Source: a virus
Length of the DNA: 37,939 bases
Reading direction: 5' to 3' (one strand)
Virus record (IMG/VR): IMGVR_UViG_3300027852_000101
Span: 1-37,939 of that record
Below are positions 30,423-37,939 of the stretch, in pieces. Numbering within the stretch: the stretch's first letter is position 1; every line of letters starts with the position of its first letter. The notes beneath the pieces were generated by a model. It saw only the letters and a program-made list of their open reading frames with translations, was not told the DNA's origin and did not search any database. A program made the translations under genes and the position numbers.

Positions 30423-30457
30423 AAAGTGACTTAATTATAATTTAACAAGGAGAGAAA

Positions 30458-30816
30458 ATGAAACAAGATGTAACTGAAATCGAAATCAATGGTGTGTCTT
30501 ACGTACCAAAAGGCACAGAGCAAAAGCAAGCCGAAAAAATGGATGGGCTAGCGTATTGCATAGTCCGTACTTATTCAGCTGGCGTATTTGCTGGGTACTT
30601 GAAAAGCCTGGAGGGTAAAAGTGGGGAAGTTTTAAATGCGCGAAGAATTTGGAAATGGGATGGGGCGGCATCTTTATCACAGCTTGCAGTTGACGGCACA
30701 AATAGCCCTGAGAATTGTAAATTCCCTTGTGAGGTTGATAGCGTAACACTAACAGAGGTGATAGAAGTACTTCCAGCTACAGAAAAAGCAAGACTTTCTA
30801 TTAAAGGAGTTCCAGT

Positions 30817-30829
<13 letters not shown>
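30458..30829 (+). CDS. DUF6948-family protein
   Basis: 123 residues. 'YCIVRTYSAGVFAGYLKSL', 'LNARRIWKWDGAASLSQLA' and 'LPATEKARLSIKGVPVWQK' are the conserved blocks I associate with DUF6948, a phage/metagenome family of unknown function. It is followed by the Gly-X repeat gene, overlapping by 13 nt, a pairing I have seen for this family. The 35-nt gap before it contains TATAAT (30436-30441) and AAGGAGAG. The role is unknown; Trp-rich blocks suggest a small beta fold. Confidence 0.75.
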
Positions 30830-31020
<191 letters not shown>

Positions 31021-31051
31021 TATTTTATCTTTTTAACTTAGGAGGGTAAAG

Positions 31052-31642
31052 ATGTTAAGTGTTAAAATCCATGGGGAAGCTCGCTTTGGAGAAGCCCGGG
31101 AAAAGTTCACGAAAGCCATTCAATGCGTTAATGATATGGTGGTTAATGAAGAGATCTGGCTAAACGTAAATTTAAAATACGGTAGCGCAAAGTTTGTGGA
31201 GGGTTTCAATCTATCGTACAGCAAGGATGGGAAAAAAATAAGCCTGAAGGAGATCAGAGGGTTTTTTGAAGCATCGCAAGCCGAGCTTCTTGTTAATACC
31301 TATGTTCCCAAGTTTTGCATGTCCAGGGCTATTGCCTACACACTGCCAGACAGCAACGTGATGTACTTTAACAAGAATAAGTTTGGCCACAAGATAATGA
31401 CACACGAATTTCTTGCAAACATAATAATCCATGAATCGGTGCATATAGTTGACTTTTCGCTTGAGGAATATGAATTTGGTCACGGGTCGAATAGTGGTCA
31501 GCACAAGCCAGAGAAGAAAAGAAGTGCTCCCATTTGGATGGGTGAGAACTTCCACGAACCACACAGGGGCAACGGAATAATTAAGCGGGGTTGGATAGAC
31601 AGGATGTGCACCACTGATTATTGTGTGAGGAAGAAAGCATAA
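31052..31642 (+). CDS. Putative zinc metalloprotease (HExxH)
   Basis: 196 residues. 'LANIIIHESVHIVDF' (121-135) is an HExxH zinc site in a helix (His127, Glu128, His131). A later 'EEYEFGHGSNSGQH' might give the third ligand. The C-terminal part is Cys/His/Gly-rich ('MCTTDYCVRKKA'). Strong ribosome site TTAGGAGGG. Last gene of the rightward operon, 5 nt before the terminator stem region. The substrate is unknown; a host protein is a reasonable guess. Confidence 0.6.
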   Translation: MLSVKIHGEARFGEAREKFTKAIQCVNDMVVNEEIWLNVNLKYGSAKFVEGFNLSYSKDGKKISLKEIRGFFEASQAELLVNTYVPKFCMSRAIAYTLPDSNVMYFNKNKFGHKIMTHEFLANIIIHESVHIVDFSLEEYEFGHGSNSGQHKPEKKRSAPIWMGENFHEPHRGNGIIKRGWIDRMCTTDYCVRKKA

Positions 31643-31647
31643 AAAAC

Positions 31648-31675
31648 AACCCCCGGTGAGTTAAGCCGGGGGTTT
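31648..31675. terminator. Bidirectional terminator where the two long units meet
   Basis: 9-bp perfect stem AACCCCCGG / CCGGGGGTT with a 9-nt loop. On plus it is followed by TTTATAAG and on minus by GTTTTTTATGC, so it can stop transcription in both directions. It separates the rightward operon (last stop 31642) from the leftward lysis genes (last stop 31732). Confidence 0.85.
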
Positions 31676-31731
31676 ATAAGGTATGAAAGGAATAATCTTG
31701 AGTCCTTATTTTAACTTTAAATTTCACTTTG

Positions 31732-32280
31732 TCAATAATTTCCATCAAATTTTATTAGCCCGTTAGCTATAGCCTTTGAAATCGCATCAATCCTCTTAAT
31801 GCCTAATTCCATATCTTCTTTGTTGTCTATAAAAAATGGTTCAATTAAGCAAGCAGGGTCTTTATGATATTTCAAATTAACATAACCAAAATCATCTGGA
31901 GATATCTTTTTCGCCATTCGATTGGTTTTCCCAGTTCTATTTAATGCACTTATTATGTTATAGTGTATTACATCACTTAGCAAAAAATTCATATAATTAT
32001 TTTCAATGTAAAGTGTCTCAGTTCCCCGTACTTTTTCGTTATATGCATTGCAATGGATCTCTATAATTGCGTCTGGATCATGTCTCTCGGCTACTTCTGC
32101 AACTTGTTCATTTGTTAACCCATCTTTTCTAATCACGAACCCGTAATGATCTTTTGCGCCAAGCTCACATGATATTCTTTCTGCAAGGCAAGTATTGTAA
32201 TTATACTCGTTAAACTCTCCGCCCAGGAACCTGGCTCCGGGAGAATTTTCTGTGTGTCCTATGATTATGCTTACATTCAT
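31732..32280 (-). CDS. Endolysin, N-acetylmuramoyl-L-alanine amidase (Amidase_3)
   Basis: 182 residues. Zinc ligands and catalytic Glu appear in the expected order: His9 in IIIGHT, Glu25 in FNEYNYN, His76 in IIEIHCNAY and the catalytic Glu147 in CLIEPFFIDN. The enzyme cuts the bond between muramic acid and the stem peptide. No signal peptide or separate cell-wall-binding domain is present, so it needs the holin candidates encoded just upstream. Confidence 0.85.
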   Translation of the reverse strand: MNVSIIIGHTENSPGARFLGGEFNEYNYNTCLAERISCELGAKDHYGFVIRKDGLTNEQVAEVAERHDPDAIIEIHCNAYNEKVRGTETLYIENNYMNFLLSDVIHYNIISALNRTGKTNRMAKKISPDDFGYVNLKYHKDPACLIEPFFIDNKEDMELGIKRIDAISKAIANGLIKFDGNY

Positions 32281-32283
32281 ATT

Positions 32284-32457
32284 CTATTGGGTATATTTCA
32301 GAATGGCTAGCGCAGCAGACCATAAGAAGGTGACAACAATAAACCCACCGACAAACATGTGCTTTATGCTAAGAAGCTTTAAAGTCCTTTTATCAATTTT
32401 ATCTAAGGTTCTTTCAATTCGAGGAATGACCTCCTCAAATTTACATTCGCAGCTCAT
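32284..32457 (-). CDS. Putative holin, XhlA-like
   Basis: 57 residues (start 32455-32457). A charged helix with heptad pattern (EEVIPRIERTLDKIDKRTLK) precedes one transmembrane segment (MFVGGFIVVTFLWSAALAIL) and a short tail. This is the plan of XhlA-type holin components. It ends 4 nt before the amidase gene and overlaps the next upstream small gene by 4 nt (ATGA). Good lysis cassette candidate. Confidence 0.65.
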   Translation of the reverse strand: MSCECKFEEVIPRIERTLDKIDKRTLKLLSIKHMFVGGFIVVTFLWSAALAILKYTQ

Positions 32458-32606
32458 TTCTTACACTCTATATCTTCCTTGTTGCCATCCTTGTCGACAT
32501 ACATAAAATAACCATGCTTTTCACAGCTTGTTTTAACTGTTTTTACGCCTGTGAAATAACCTACGGTCCCAAAAACCATGCTAAAAAGTAAAGTCATTAC
32601 TACCAT
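32454..32606 (-). CDS. Small membrane protein of the lysis cassette
   Basis: 50 residues. Residues 1-20 (MVVMTLLFSMVFGTVGYFTG) are hydrophobic, forming one membrane segment or an uncleaved signal. The rest is polar with two Cys (SCEKHGYFMYVDKDGNKEDIECKK), outside if the N-terminus is in. A GGGGG ribosome site lies upstream. It overlaps the holin candidate by ATGA. It may be a second holin, an antiholin or a spanin-like piece. Confidence 0.5.
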   Translation of the reverse strand: MVVMTLLFSMVFGTVGYFTGVKTVKTSCEKHGYFMYVDKDGNKEDIECKK

Positions 32607-32616
32607 ATTTCCCCCC

Positions 32617-33240
32617 TTAAACTATTTTAATTAAAAATTTCATTCCAATTGATTCTGGTTGTATGTCCTGGGTCGTTGATAGTTCTGTCGTTGCATCATC
32701 ATTTGTGTATCCATCTGTATTTTCACCCATATTGTTTGCTGATATAGGGATTCCAAAGAAACCACCAGTTTTACTATTAGGACCAAGATTAAAACCACTA
32801 CCACCAGAATTAAAAGTCTGATCATGCACCCCATCAGCTTTGCCATCATACCATTTGTGATTATGATCATGACTATGCTCGATATCTATCTCGTGGTCTG
32901 CATTTCCTTCACTTGTGATTGCAACTGTTCCAGCTTGCGTTGTCGCGATACCCACTGGATACTTAGCCACCATGTCAGGTGTGTATAAATCTTCAAGCAC
33001 AGTCGTTACTATATCTTCAGCCCACTTCCCCGCACCATGTATAGCATCATAATTCGTCTCTGTTATTTGATCACCGTTGCAAAGCATATATGCTGCTGGC
33101 ACCGAGAGAGTGCTGTTAAAGTCATACCAGGGTGTAACCATGCCCTGGAGCAACCCCAAATTGTCCCTGTAACCCTCTTTCATCAATATTTCATTTACAG
33201 GACTATTAGCATCTACTTGTTCTACTGTTGGTATAGCCAT
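32617..33240 (-). CDS. Tail-tip fibre / collar-like protein
   Basis: 207 residues. 'GMVTPWYDFNSTLSVPAAYMLCNGDQITETNYDAI' (in parts, about 33-68) resembles phage tail collar domains, as does the His-rich 'DHEIDIEHSHDHNHKWYDG' segment followed by Gly-rich loops and a final 'SIGMKFLIKIV' strand. The His-x-His cluster could bind metal along the fibre axis, as in other short fibre tips. It is the last tail gene before lysis; probably receptor-contacting. Confidence 0.7.
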   Translation of the reverse strand: MAIPTVEQVDANSPVNEILMKEGYRDNLGLLQGMVTPWYDFNSTLSVPAAYMLCNGDQITETNYDAIHGAGKWAEDIVTTVLEDLYTPDMVAKYPVGIATTQAGTVAITSEGNADHEIDIEHSHDHNHKWYDGKADGVHDQTFNSGGSGFNLGPNSKTGGFFGIPISANNMGENTDGYTNDDATTELSTTQDIQPESIGMKFLIKIV

Positions 33241-33252
33241 ATTAAATCTCCT

Positions 33253-35007
33253 TCATGCCAGGATGCCATATGCATTAGTGCCATCGGCAAATAAATTAGT
33301 ATTCGGACTTATCCAAGCATACTTTTGCTGCTGGATAGAATTAGCGTCACCGAAATCTGGAAAGGTTATTCTAATAGATGTTGTTAAAGTTGTTGAGAAA
33401 CTATCAACCATTGTTATTATATTCCCATTAATTGAATCAATTTCATTTGCTGCATCAGCATAATAAGATCCGTCTGAGTCCTTCCAAAGTCTTAGAAAAT
33501 AACCAGCTTTAAATAAAGTCCCATCAGGCACAGTAAATATCTTCTGAGAAGTCACTGCACTAATAAGTGGGCTAGGACTTATTAACCCGGCCCTCACGTT
33601 AGTGTAAGAAGTAAATGCGAGTTTGAAATTAATAACAGGATTGTCTTTAAAATTACTTGGTGACTTTGAGAGGACTTCGAGCATATAGTCAAACGCCTCA
33701 CCAGTTCCAGGTTGAGGCAAATATCTATGTACAACATTAATTTGATCAGCAGCATTTATATTAAAGCGATTAAATAAAGCTTTAACTCCTATTTCTGCTG
33801 TGGGGGAAGATAGGCGAGCAAGCAATTTTTTGGCTTTTGATGTGGCAAAACTAGCGCCATTATTGCCAATTGTGATGCCCTTCATTTTAAGAGTTAACGG
33901 CCTTTGTTCCCCATAGTTCGTTATTGATTCCGCATTAGTATTTATCGAAGTACTCTCATATTTTCCTGTTCCCCAATTATAATCGTATTTAACTATAATT
34001 TTATTAACAACTTTGTTCACATCAACTCTGTAACTAGGATCACCCATTATATGACTCTCTGTTATACTCTCAGAATCAGCTGCGAAAGCAACTTGATCAA
34101 GCAGGGCAATACTTATCTTATTATCCTTATTTATTAATCTGGTATTAGTAGCAATCAAAATACTTTCTTCCAGCCAGGTTAATGCATTCTCAACATTCCA
34201 CATATAAAACTTAAAGTCGCCATCGCCGCTCAAATCACCATCACGTAATGTCTCAAAAGCAGCAGTGTCAACAAGATCGCCATCGACGCCAACCTGTGTT
34301 TTAATTATGTCAAGAGCTAGATCCATTGACTCGTCTTCAATTAAGGTAACCTGATAAACTTCTGACCCATCATCATGGCTTGATGCATCAGAACTTAGCT
34401 GCGCTCTTGTGCAGCCTGTGAACGTGGTCGCTGTTTTGCCTGTATAGGTAATAAACTCATCTCCCACAGTAAATGTCCCGGAAGAGCTAAAATCCGTTGT
34501 GTCATCAACTGTGAAGGTCACAACAACGTCTGTGTGATCAGTTGTTAGTGTTGTTTCAGTTGTATAAATTGGCTCCTGTAATAATCCGGTTGGTGCCTTT
34601 GAAGTGAAACTGTAAGTATTAGCAGATTTTGAAAAACCCGTTATGTTTGTTGTTGATATAAGTTCATAGTCCCCCCAGCCAAAAGAACCGGTAAAAAAGC
34701 CATAATAAAACTCAACCTTGTAGCCCATTAATGCTGTTGTATCCGTGCTTATGAACACCGAGATATCATCATCTTTATCTAATAGGCTAAAGTTAAGTGT
34801 TGGGACTGAGCTTTTAACGTTCCTTAAATCAAGCGTTTCACCATTAACAGAAGCGTCAATAACATAACCCTCATAATCAACTGTAAGGCCGGAATCGACA
34901 GCATGCTGGCTAAAATAAGTAGTCGTAGGGGTGTTGTCAGTTATTGCAATGACTATATTTCCCTTAAATGATGGCTTGGCTAATTCAAGATCGAAGTTCG
35001 TAGTCAT
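33253..35007 (-). CDS. Tail hub / distal tail-tip protein with inserted domain
   Basis: 584 residues. The N-terminal part ('MGYKVEFYYGFFTGSFGWGDYELISTTNITGFSK' in parts) resembles siphovirus tail hub proteins that follow the distal tail protein. Residues about 155-215 (VGDEFITYTGKTATTFTGCTRA) form a short beta insert common in tail proteins. The C-terminal half returns to a hub-like pattern (INAADQINVVHRYLPQPG), and the last 100 residues (YFLRLWKDSDGSYYADAANEIDSI) look fibre-like. It should close the tail tube. Confidence 0.6.
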   Translation of the reverse strand: MTTNFDLELAKPSFKGNIVIAITDNTPTTTYFSQHAVDSGLTVDYEGYVIDASVNGETLDLRNVKSSVPTLNFSLLDKDDDISVFISTDTTALMGYKVEFYYGFFTGSFGWGDYELISTTNITGFSKSANTYSFTSKAPTGLLQEPIYTTETTLTTDHTDVVVTFTVDDTTDFSSSGTFTVGDEFITYTGKTATTFTGCTRAQLSSDASSHDDGSEVYQVTLIEDESMDLALDIIKTQVGVDGDLVDTAAFETLRDGDLSGDGDFKFYMWNVENALTWLEESILIATNTRLINKDNKISIALLDQVAFAADSESITESHIMGDPSYRVDVNKVVNKIIVKYDYNWGTGKYESTSINTNAESITNYGEQRPLTLKMKGITIGNNGASFATSKAKKLLARLSSPTAEIGVKALFNRFNINAADQINVVHRYLPQPGTGEAFDYMLEVLSKSPSNFKDNPVINFKLAFTSYTNVRAGLISPSPLISAVTSQKIFTVPDGTLFKAGYFLRLWKDSDGSYYADAANEIDSINGNIITMVDSFSTTLTTSIRITFPDFGDANSIQQQKYAWISPNTNLFADGTNAYGILA

Positions 35008-35014
35008 TTACTCC

Positions 35015-35386
35015 TCACAAGTTTAACAGTGTGACTAGCTCCGCATTGGCTTCCTGCTTTAATGCCGTTGCTTTATCTTTAAGTTTCACAGATGCGCTTG
35101 GATGAGCAATGACCTCATCAGCAGCGATTCTAATCAAGATTAAATCTAAAACCCTTTTTGCTTTACCTGTTTCAAGTGAAGCCAGGGACTCATTTTGCAC
35201 TGTAGCATCTTCATTTTCAAGCGCTATCATCAATGCGTCTGCGTTAGTATAAGTCTCTTGCAATAATACATTTTCCAACCAAAGCATCGGATTAGATACT
35301 GACGGATGCAATCTATTTACACAATATCTAAAATCACTTAAAGCTCTCGCCCTGTTTCTTAATTCTGTTATTTGTGCTTCATCCAT
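35015..35386 (-). CDS. Tail-region helical protein, unknown
   Basis: 123 residues, all-helical and Ala/Leu/Glu-rich (NPMLWLENVLLQETYTNADAL; RVLDLILIRIAADEV). It lies between a fibre-like gene and the hub gene (7-nt spacing), where some siphoviruses encode small tail-assembly proteins. Possibly a chaperone for the neighbouring fibre. No family recognised. Confidence 0.55.
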   Translation of the reverse strand: MDEAQITELRNRARALSDFRYCVNRLHPSVSNPMLWLENVLLQETYTNADALMIALENEDATVQNESLASLETGKAKRVLDLILIRIAADEVIAHPSASVKLKDKATALKQEANAELVTLLNL

Positions 35387-35387
35387 A

Positions 35388-36515
35388 TTAATCTCCTATT
35401 TTTTGAATTGTAACTTGCACATAAACTTCACCCATACCAAAACTTACTGCAACACCTTCACCTGTCGTAGTTTTAGTAACAGCATAATATGCCTGTATTT
35501 CAAATGTTTTTGCTGCCGTGATTGTAATGGCCCCATTTAAAGTAGAATCTTTATTAACTTGGTAACTATCTTGGGCCAGCACAGAAGAACCTATAATATC
35601 ATTAGTGCTGTCAGTTATATTCCTAACTCTGCTTTGCCAGCGCCCAACATCTTGTGCATTCACAATACCCGTTAATAAATATTTTCCAGGTTGTAAAGTA
35701 AATTGATTTGAAGAAAGAGAACACCAGTTCATTGAATTTTCAGTAGTGTTTAATGTTCTAGTTCTCCATGCTCCAGTTGTAGCCGAACCCCCGTCAGTTC
35801 CATCGGTTTGCACATCTTTAAGGAGAACAAATTGGCTGCTTAAATTTCTATCTAAAACAGTCCAGCTCGTTCCATTGCTTTGTATTTTTATATATTCATA
35901 TTGTTCATAAAGAACTCTTGCTGTTTTCCCATCAATCTCTTCTGCGCCCTCACCATCAATGGTAACCTTGCCCCCATCGGTAGAGGTGTTTTTAATTATT
36001 AATACTCGATCCCCATTATCTGCAACTGTTGGAAGGTCTATGGTTCTGTCGGTGCTACTGTCATCAACGAGGATAGTGGTAAATCCATCATCATCTAGTA
36101 TGGTGTAGTCTGCACTTTTAGTCGTTATATCATATGCAAGTTGTGAAATTGCTCCTGCGCCCTCGTCCGTTCCGCATGCTGGCAACCCCGCAGCGTATTT
36201 TATTATTTGCCCATTAGTGCAAACAGCTAACCTCTGGTAAGCAGAAGAATTATAATAAAGAATATCTCCATTAGTAGTTAGTTTGTTTAAATCGTCTAGT
36301 TGCGTTTGGACTGCACTTGAAAGCCCTGAAACAAAACCTAACTCCGTACTTGTAACAGTAGAGCTTTTAATGTTTTTATCTGCATCTAGATAGCATGCTC
36401 TGGATGCTGTTTCCGCGTCCAGTGTTACATCGGCTTTAAATGTTGTGTCATAATAATAAACATTTGCTGCGTATAAAGTGAGGGCCGCAAGGACTATTGA
36501 AATTAATATTTTCAT
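35388..36515 (-). CDS. Fibre-like tail protein with N-terminal signal-like segment
   Basis: 375 residues. Residues 1-17 (MKILISIVLAALTLYAA) look like a cleavable signal peptide, unusual for a virion protein. The body is a Ser/Thr/Asp-rich beta structure with fibre-type repeats (LTTNGDILYYNSSAYQRLA; TKSADYTILDDDGFTTILVDD, DRTIDLP) and a C-terminal C1q-like/jelly-roll pattern ending 'EVYVQVTIQKIGD'. It overlaps the upstream gene by 4 nt. Possible receptor-binding protein; the segment may instead be a hydrophobic trimer or attachment helix. Confidence 0.6.
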   Translation of the reverse strand: MKILISIVLAALTLYAANVYYYDTTFKADVTLDAETASRACYLDADKNIKSSTVTSTELGFVSGLSSAVQTQLDDLNKLTTNGDILYYNSSAYQRLAVCTNGQIIKYAAGLPACGTDEGAGAISQLAYDITTKSADYTILDDDGFTTILVDDSSTDRTIDLPTVADNGDRVLIIKNTSTDGGKVTIDGEGAEEIDGKTARVLYEQYEYIKIQSNGTSWTVLDRNLSSQFVLLKDVQTDGTDGGSATTGAWRTRTLNTTENSMNWCSLSSNQFTLQPGKYLLTGIVNAQDVGRWQSRVRNITDSTNDIIGSSVLAQDSYQVNKDSTLNGAITITAAKTFEIQAYYAVTKTTTGEGVAVSFGMGEVYVQVTIQKIGD

Positions 36516-37309
36516 TCTGCAACTCCTATGGTTGAGGCTCTAAATCTCATTATTGAGGTGTCAACACTTCCTGAAATATCAGTGCTCTTATATTGAAATT
36601 GTCCGGCAGCTGTAATCTGCATTTCTATACCCGCATCAATATCACTGCTTCTTGCGGGCTCATTCCAATCTACGGCTGTAGTATTATAGCTTATATGAAC
36701 TTCCCCAAACTCTGAAACCTCACTATTAGGCGTGGTATGTTTTCTCTGGATAAAATAATGAATTCTCGCACCGCCCACAGTGGAAGGGCTAAACGCCAGC
36801 CCAGTTATATCTGCCCAGGAAGTTTGATTATTTGCAATGGTAAACTGTGTCTCTGCTATACTGTTCACACCGCTCTCCTCTTCTGCATCAAGATCAAGGT
36901 CTAAGACCCTCTCCATTTTGAAGCCGAAATTATATTCAAAATCTCCTGACCCGTCAGGGATAGGACGATCAAATTTAACTGATTTATCAATAAGCCTGTA
37001 AGTATCATATTCTGATTCATCGCTATGAATATAATAATTGAAAACCCCGCCTCTGAAGCCATGAGTTAATAAAAATTCCTCGAATGAATCTTTGATTGCT
37101 GATGTCTGGAATAAAAACTTAACGGCTATTTGCTCCTTGTTATATGACCACTGCACCTGCTCTGTGCCATCACTTGATTGATTCTTTTTCATTACGCCGC
37201 TTAGTTTTTCGCCTAAGGGGTCAGATTCTGGAGCCGAACTAAAAGTAAAAGATTTACTAGAGCCTGTTGTAAGCTGGATATATGAAATTTTACTTATCCA
37301 ATTAGCCAT
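36512..37309 (-). CDS. Distal tail / minor tail protein
   Basis: 265 residues. 'KLSGVMKKNQSSDGTEQVQWSYNKEQIAVKFLF', 'EEFLLTHGFRGGVFNYYIHSDESEYDTYRLIDKSVKF' and 'YNFGFKMERVLDL' (each in parts) match minor tail proteins of the lambda gpM/DUF2460 type that cap the tape measure end. The last 120 residues are an added beta domain (ARIHYFIQRKHT; GEVHISYNTTAVDW). It starts where the HNH gene ends (1-nt overlap), so that nuclease separates it from the tape measure gene. Confidence 0.65.
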   Translation of the reverse strand: MANWISKISYIQLTTGSSKSFTFSSAPESDPLGEKLSGVMKKNQSSDGTEQVQWSYNKEQIAVKFLFQTSAIKDSFEEFLLTHGFRGGVFNYYIHSDESEYDTYRLIDKSVKFDRPIPDGSGDFEYNFGFKMERVLDLDLDAEEESGVNSIAETQFTIANNQTSWADITGLAFSPSTVGGARIHYFIQRKHTTPNSEVSEFGEVHISYNTTAVDWNEPARSSDIDAGIEMQITAAGQFQYKSTDISGSVDTSIMRFRASTIGVAE

Positions 37310-37833
37310 TACTTCATGCCTTTCTCAAGATTATCTTTTGTGAAAAGGGGCTGTGTGTTGATGTAATGGACTAAAGTATTATACATCCCTTTGTCTCGCA
37401 AATCATATTTACCTAATGGTATAATATGATCAACTACCCACGCAGAACCATAATTATTCCAGCTCATTCCTTCTTTCCACCTAGCCTCTATATATTTTCT
37501 ATAAAAAGACAAGGAACAGCCTAAATCTTTTTCAACAATAGATTCAGTTAATCCCCTTCTTAATGCTAGATATATTCTGGCTCTAATCCTGCATTTGATT
37601 TTATAATCTGGATTTAGTTTTCTAGACATGTGTTGCTTTTTGTTTAACTCTTTTTTATTTTTCACATATCTTATTTTTTGTTTTGATAATAATAGCGTTT
37701 TATTTTTCTCATGATATTCTCGCAAGTATGCTTTACATTTATCACAAGCAGAAAAATATTTGTTAGATTTAATATTAATGCTGAACCTGTTTGATGGCAG
37801 CACTTTTTTGCATGCCGAACAATAGTTAGCCAT
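37309..37833 (-). CDS. HNH homing endonuclease in the tail operon
   Basis: 174 residues. An N-terminal zinc ribbon (CSACKKVLPSNRF ... SACDKCKAY, about 5-35) is followed by a Lys-rich linker. The HNH core 'WVVDHIIPLGKYDL' with 'HYINTQPLFTKDNLEKGMK' lies at about 130-174. This layout is typical of free-standing phage HNH enzymes. Its ATG overlaps the tape measure stop (TAATG, read across the circle join), and its stop overlaps the next tail gene. It is inserted without loss of the neighbours. Confidence 0.85.
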   Translation of the reverse strand: MANYCSACKKVLPSNRFSINIKSNKYFSACDKCKAYLREYHEKNKTLLLSKQKIRYVKNKKELNKKQHMSRKLNPDYKIKCRIRARIYLALRRGLTESIVEKDLGCSLSFYRKYIEARWKEGMSWNNYGSAWVVDHIIPLGKYDLRDKGMYNTLVHYINTQPLFTKDNLEKGMK

Positions 37834-37939
37834 TATGCAGCTCCTTGTAACTGTAAATTTCTGAACTCAGTTCCGTTATTAATACCATCGACTATCTGAT
37901 CAATAAGCGTGTCATTGTCCTTAACAACTCCTGCTGCAA
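37814..37939. repeat. Terminal direct repeat, right copy
   Basis: Identical to 2-127. Besides the HNH start it contains the last codons of the tape measure gene (37833-37939, minus strand, 5' end missing here but complete at 21-1664). It proves that the two window ends join. Confidence 0.95.

Noticed and set aside
30423-30457. Promoter before the DUF6948 gene (TATAAT at 30436-30441)
   Set aside because: No acceptable -35 at 16-18 bp; AT-rich gaps give such hexamers by chance.
31676-31731. Second hairpin (AAGGA/TCCTT) after the bidirectional terminator
   Set aside because: Only a 5-bp stem with a long loop; not distinguishable from chance.

Overview
This window is a complete, low-GC genome of a tailed bacteriophage (Caudoviricetes, siphovirus-type). 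It carries TerS, TerL, portal, scaffold, a P22/HK97-fold capsid protein, a tail tube protein, tail assembly chaperones and a 547-residue tape measure, with no contractile sheath or baseplate genes. Bases 2-127 recur exactly at 37814-37939, so the contig closes into a circle of about 37.8 kb; the join runs through the tape measure / HNH endonuclease junction. I see no integrase, CI-like repressor, tRNA gene or CRISPR array, so a virulent lifestyle is likelier. The host cannot be named. Sigma70-type promoters (TTTACT or TTGnAn, 17-bp spacer, TATAAT-like) and GGAG-type ribosome binding sites point away from Bacteroidota.

Layout. A regulatory hub lies at about 22.3-24.0 kb. (1) A short leftward early operon (23695 to 22533) starts at a promoter at 23730-23758, encodes six small proteins ending with a ribbon-helix-helix protein, and stops at a terminator at 22483-22509. 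(2) A second leftward promoter (about 22416-22455) starts the long replication-late unit: initiator, DnaC-like helicase loader, small proteins, RtcB RNA ligase, ParB-methyltransferase, terminase, portal, head and tail. It continues across the circle join into the tail tip (37.8-32.6 kb) and the lysis genes (32.6-31.7 kb). (3) A rightward promoter (23877-23905) starts the recombination/accessory unit: RecT, YqaJ exonuclease, a run of small Cys-rich proteins, VRR nuclease, metallophosphoesterase, an orphan methyltransferase, a papain-fold protein, DUF6948, a Gly-X repeat protein and an HExxH protein. The two long units converge on a bidirectional terminator at 31648-31675.

How it works together. 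RecT plus exonuclease suggest recombination-dependent genome maintenance next to a loader/initiator pair that recruits the host helicase. RtcB probably repairs host-cleaved RNA, and two orphan methyltransferases could mask the DNA from restriction. Inside the late unit, the capsid gene and the tail tube gene each have a well-formed promoter at the end of the preceding gene. The capsid/decoration pair is also closed by its own terminator, which would raise output of the high-copy proteins.

The most unusual items are: a predicted RNA pseudoknot in the recT leader; an exact 20-nt element shared by the two main divergent promoters; a palindrome plus repeated sites between the promoters; two low-complexity repeat genes whose repeats vary almost only at amino-acid-changing positions; a DnaJ-like zinc-finger insertion inside RtcB; and a 33-codon ParB fragment ending exactly at an HNH endonuclease gene.
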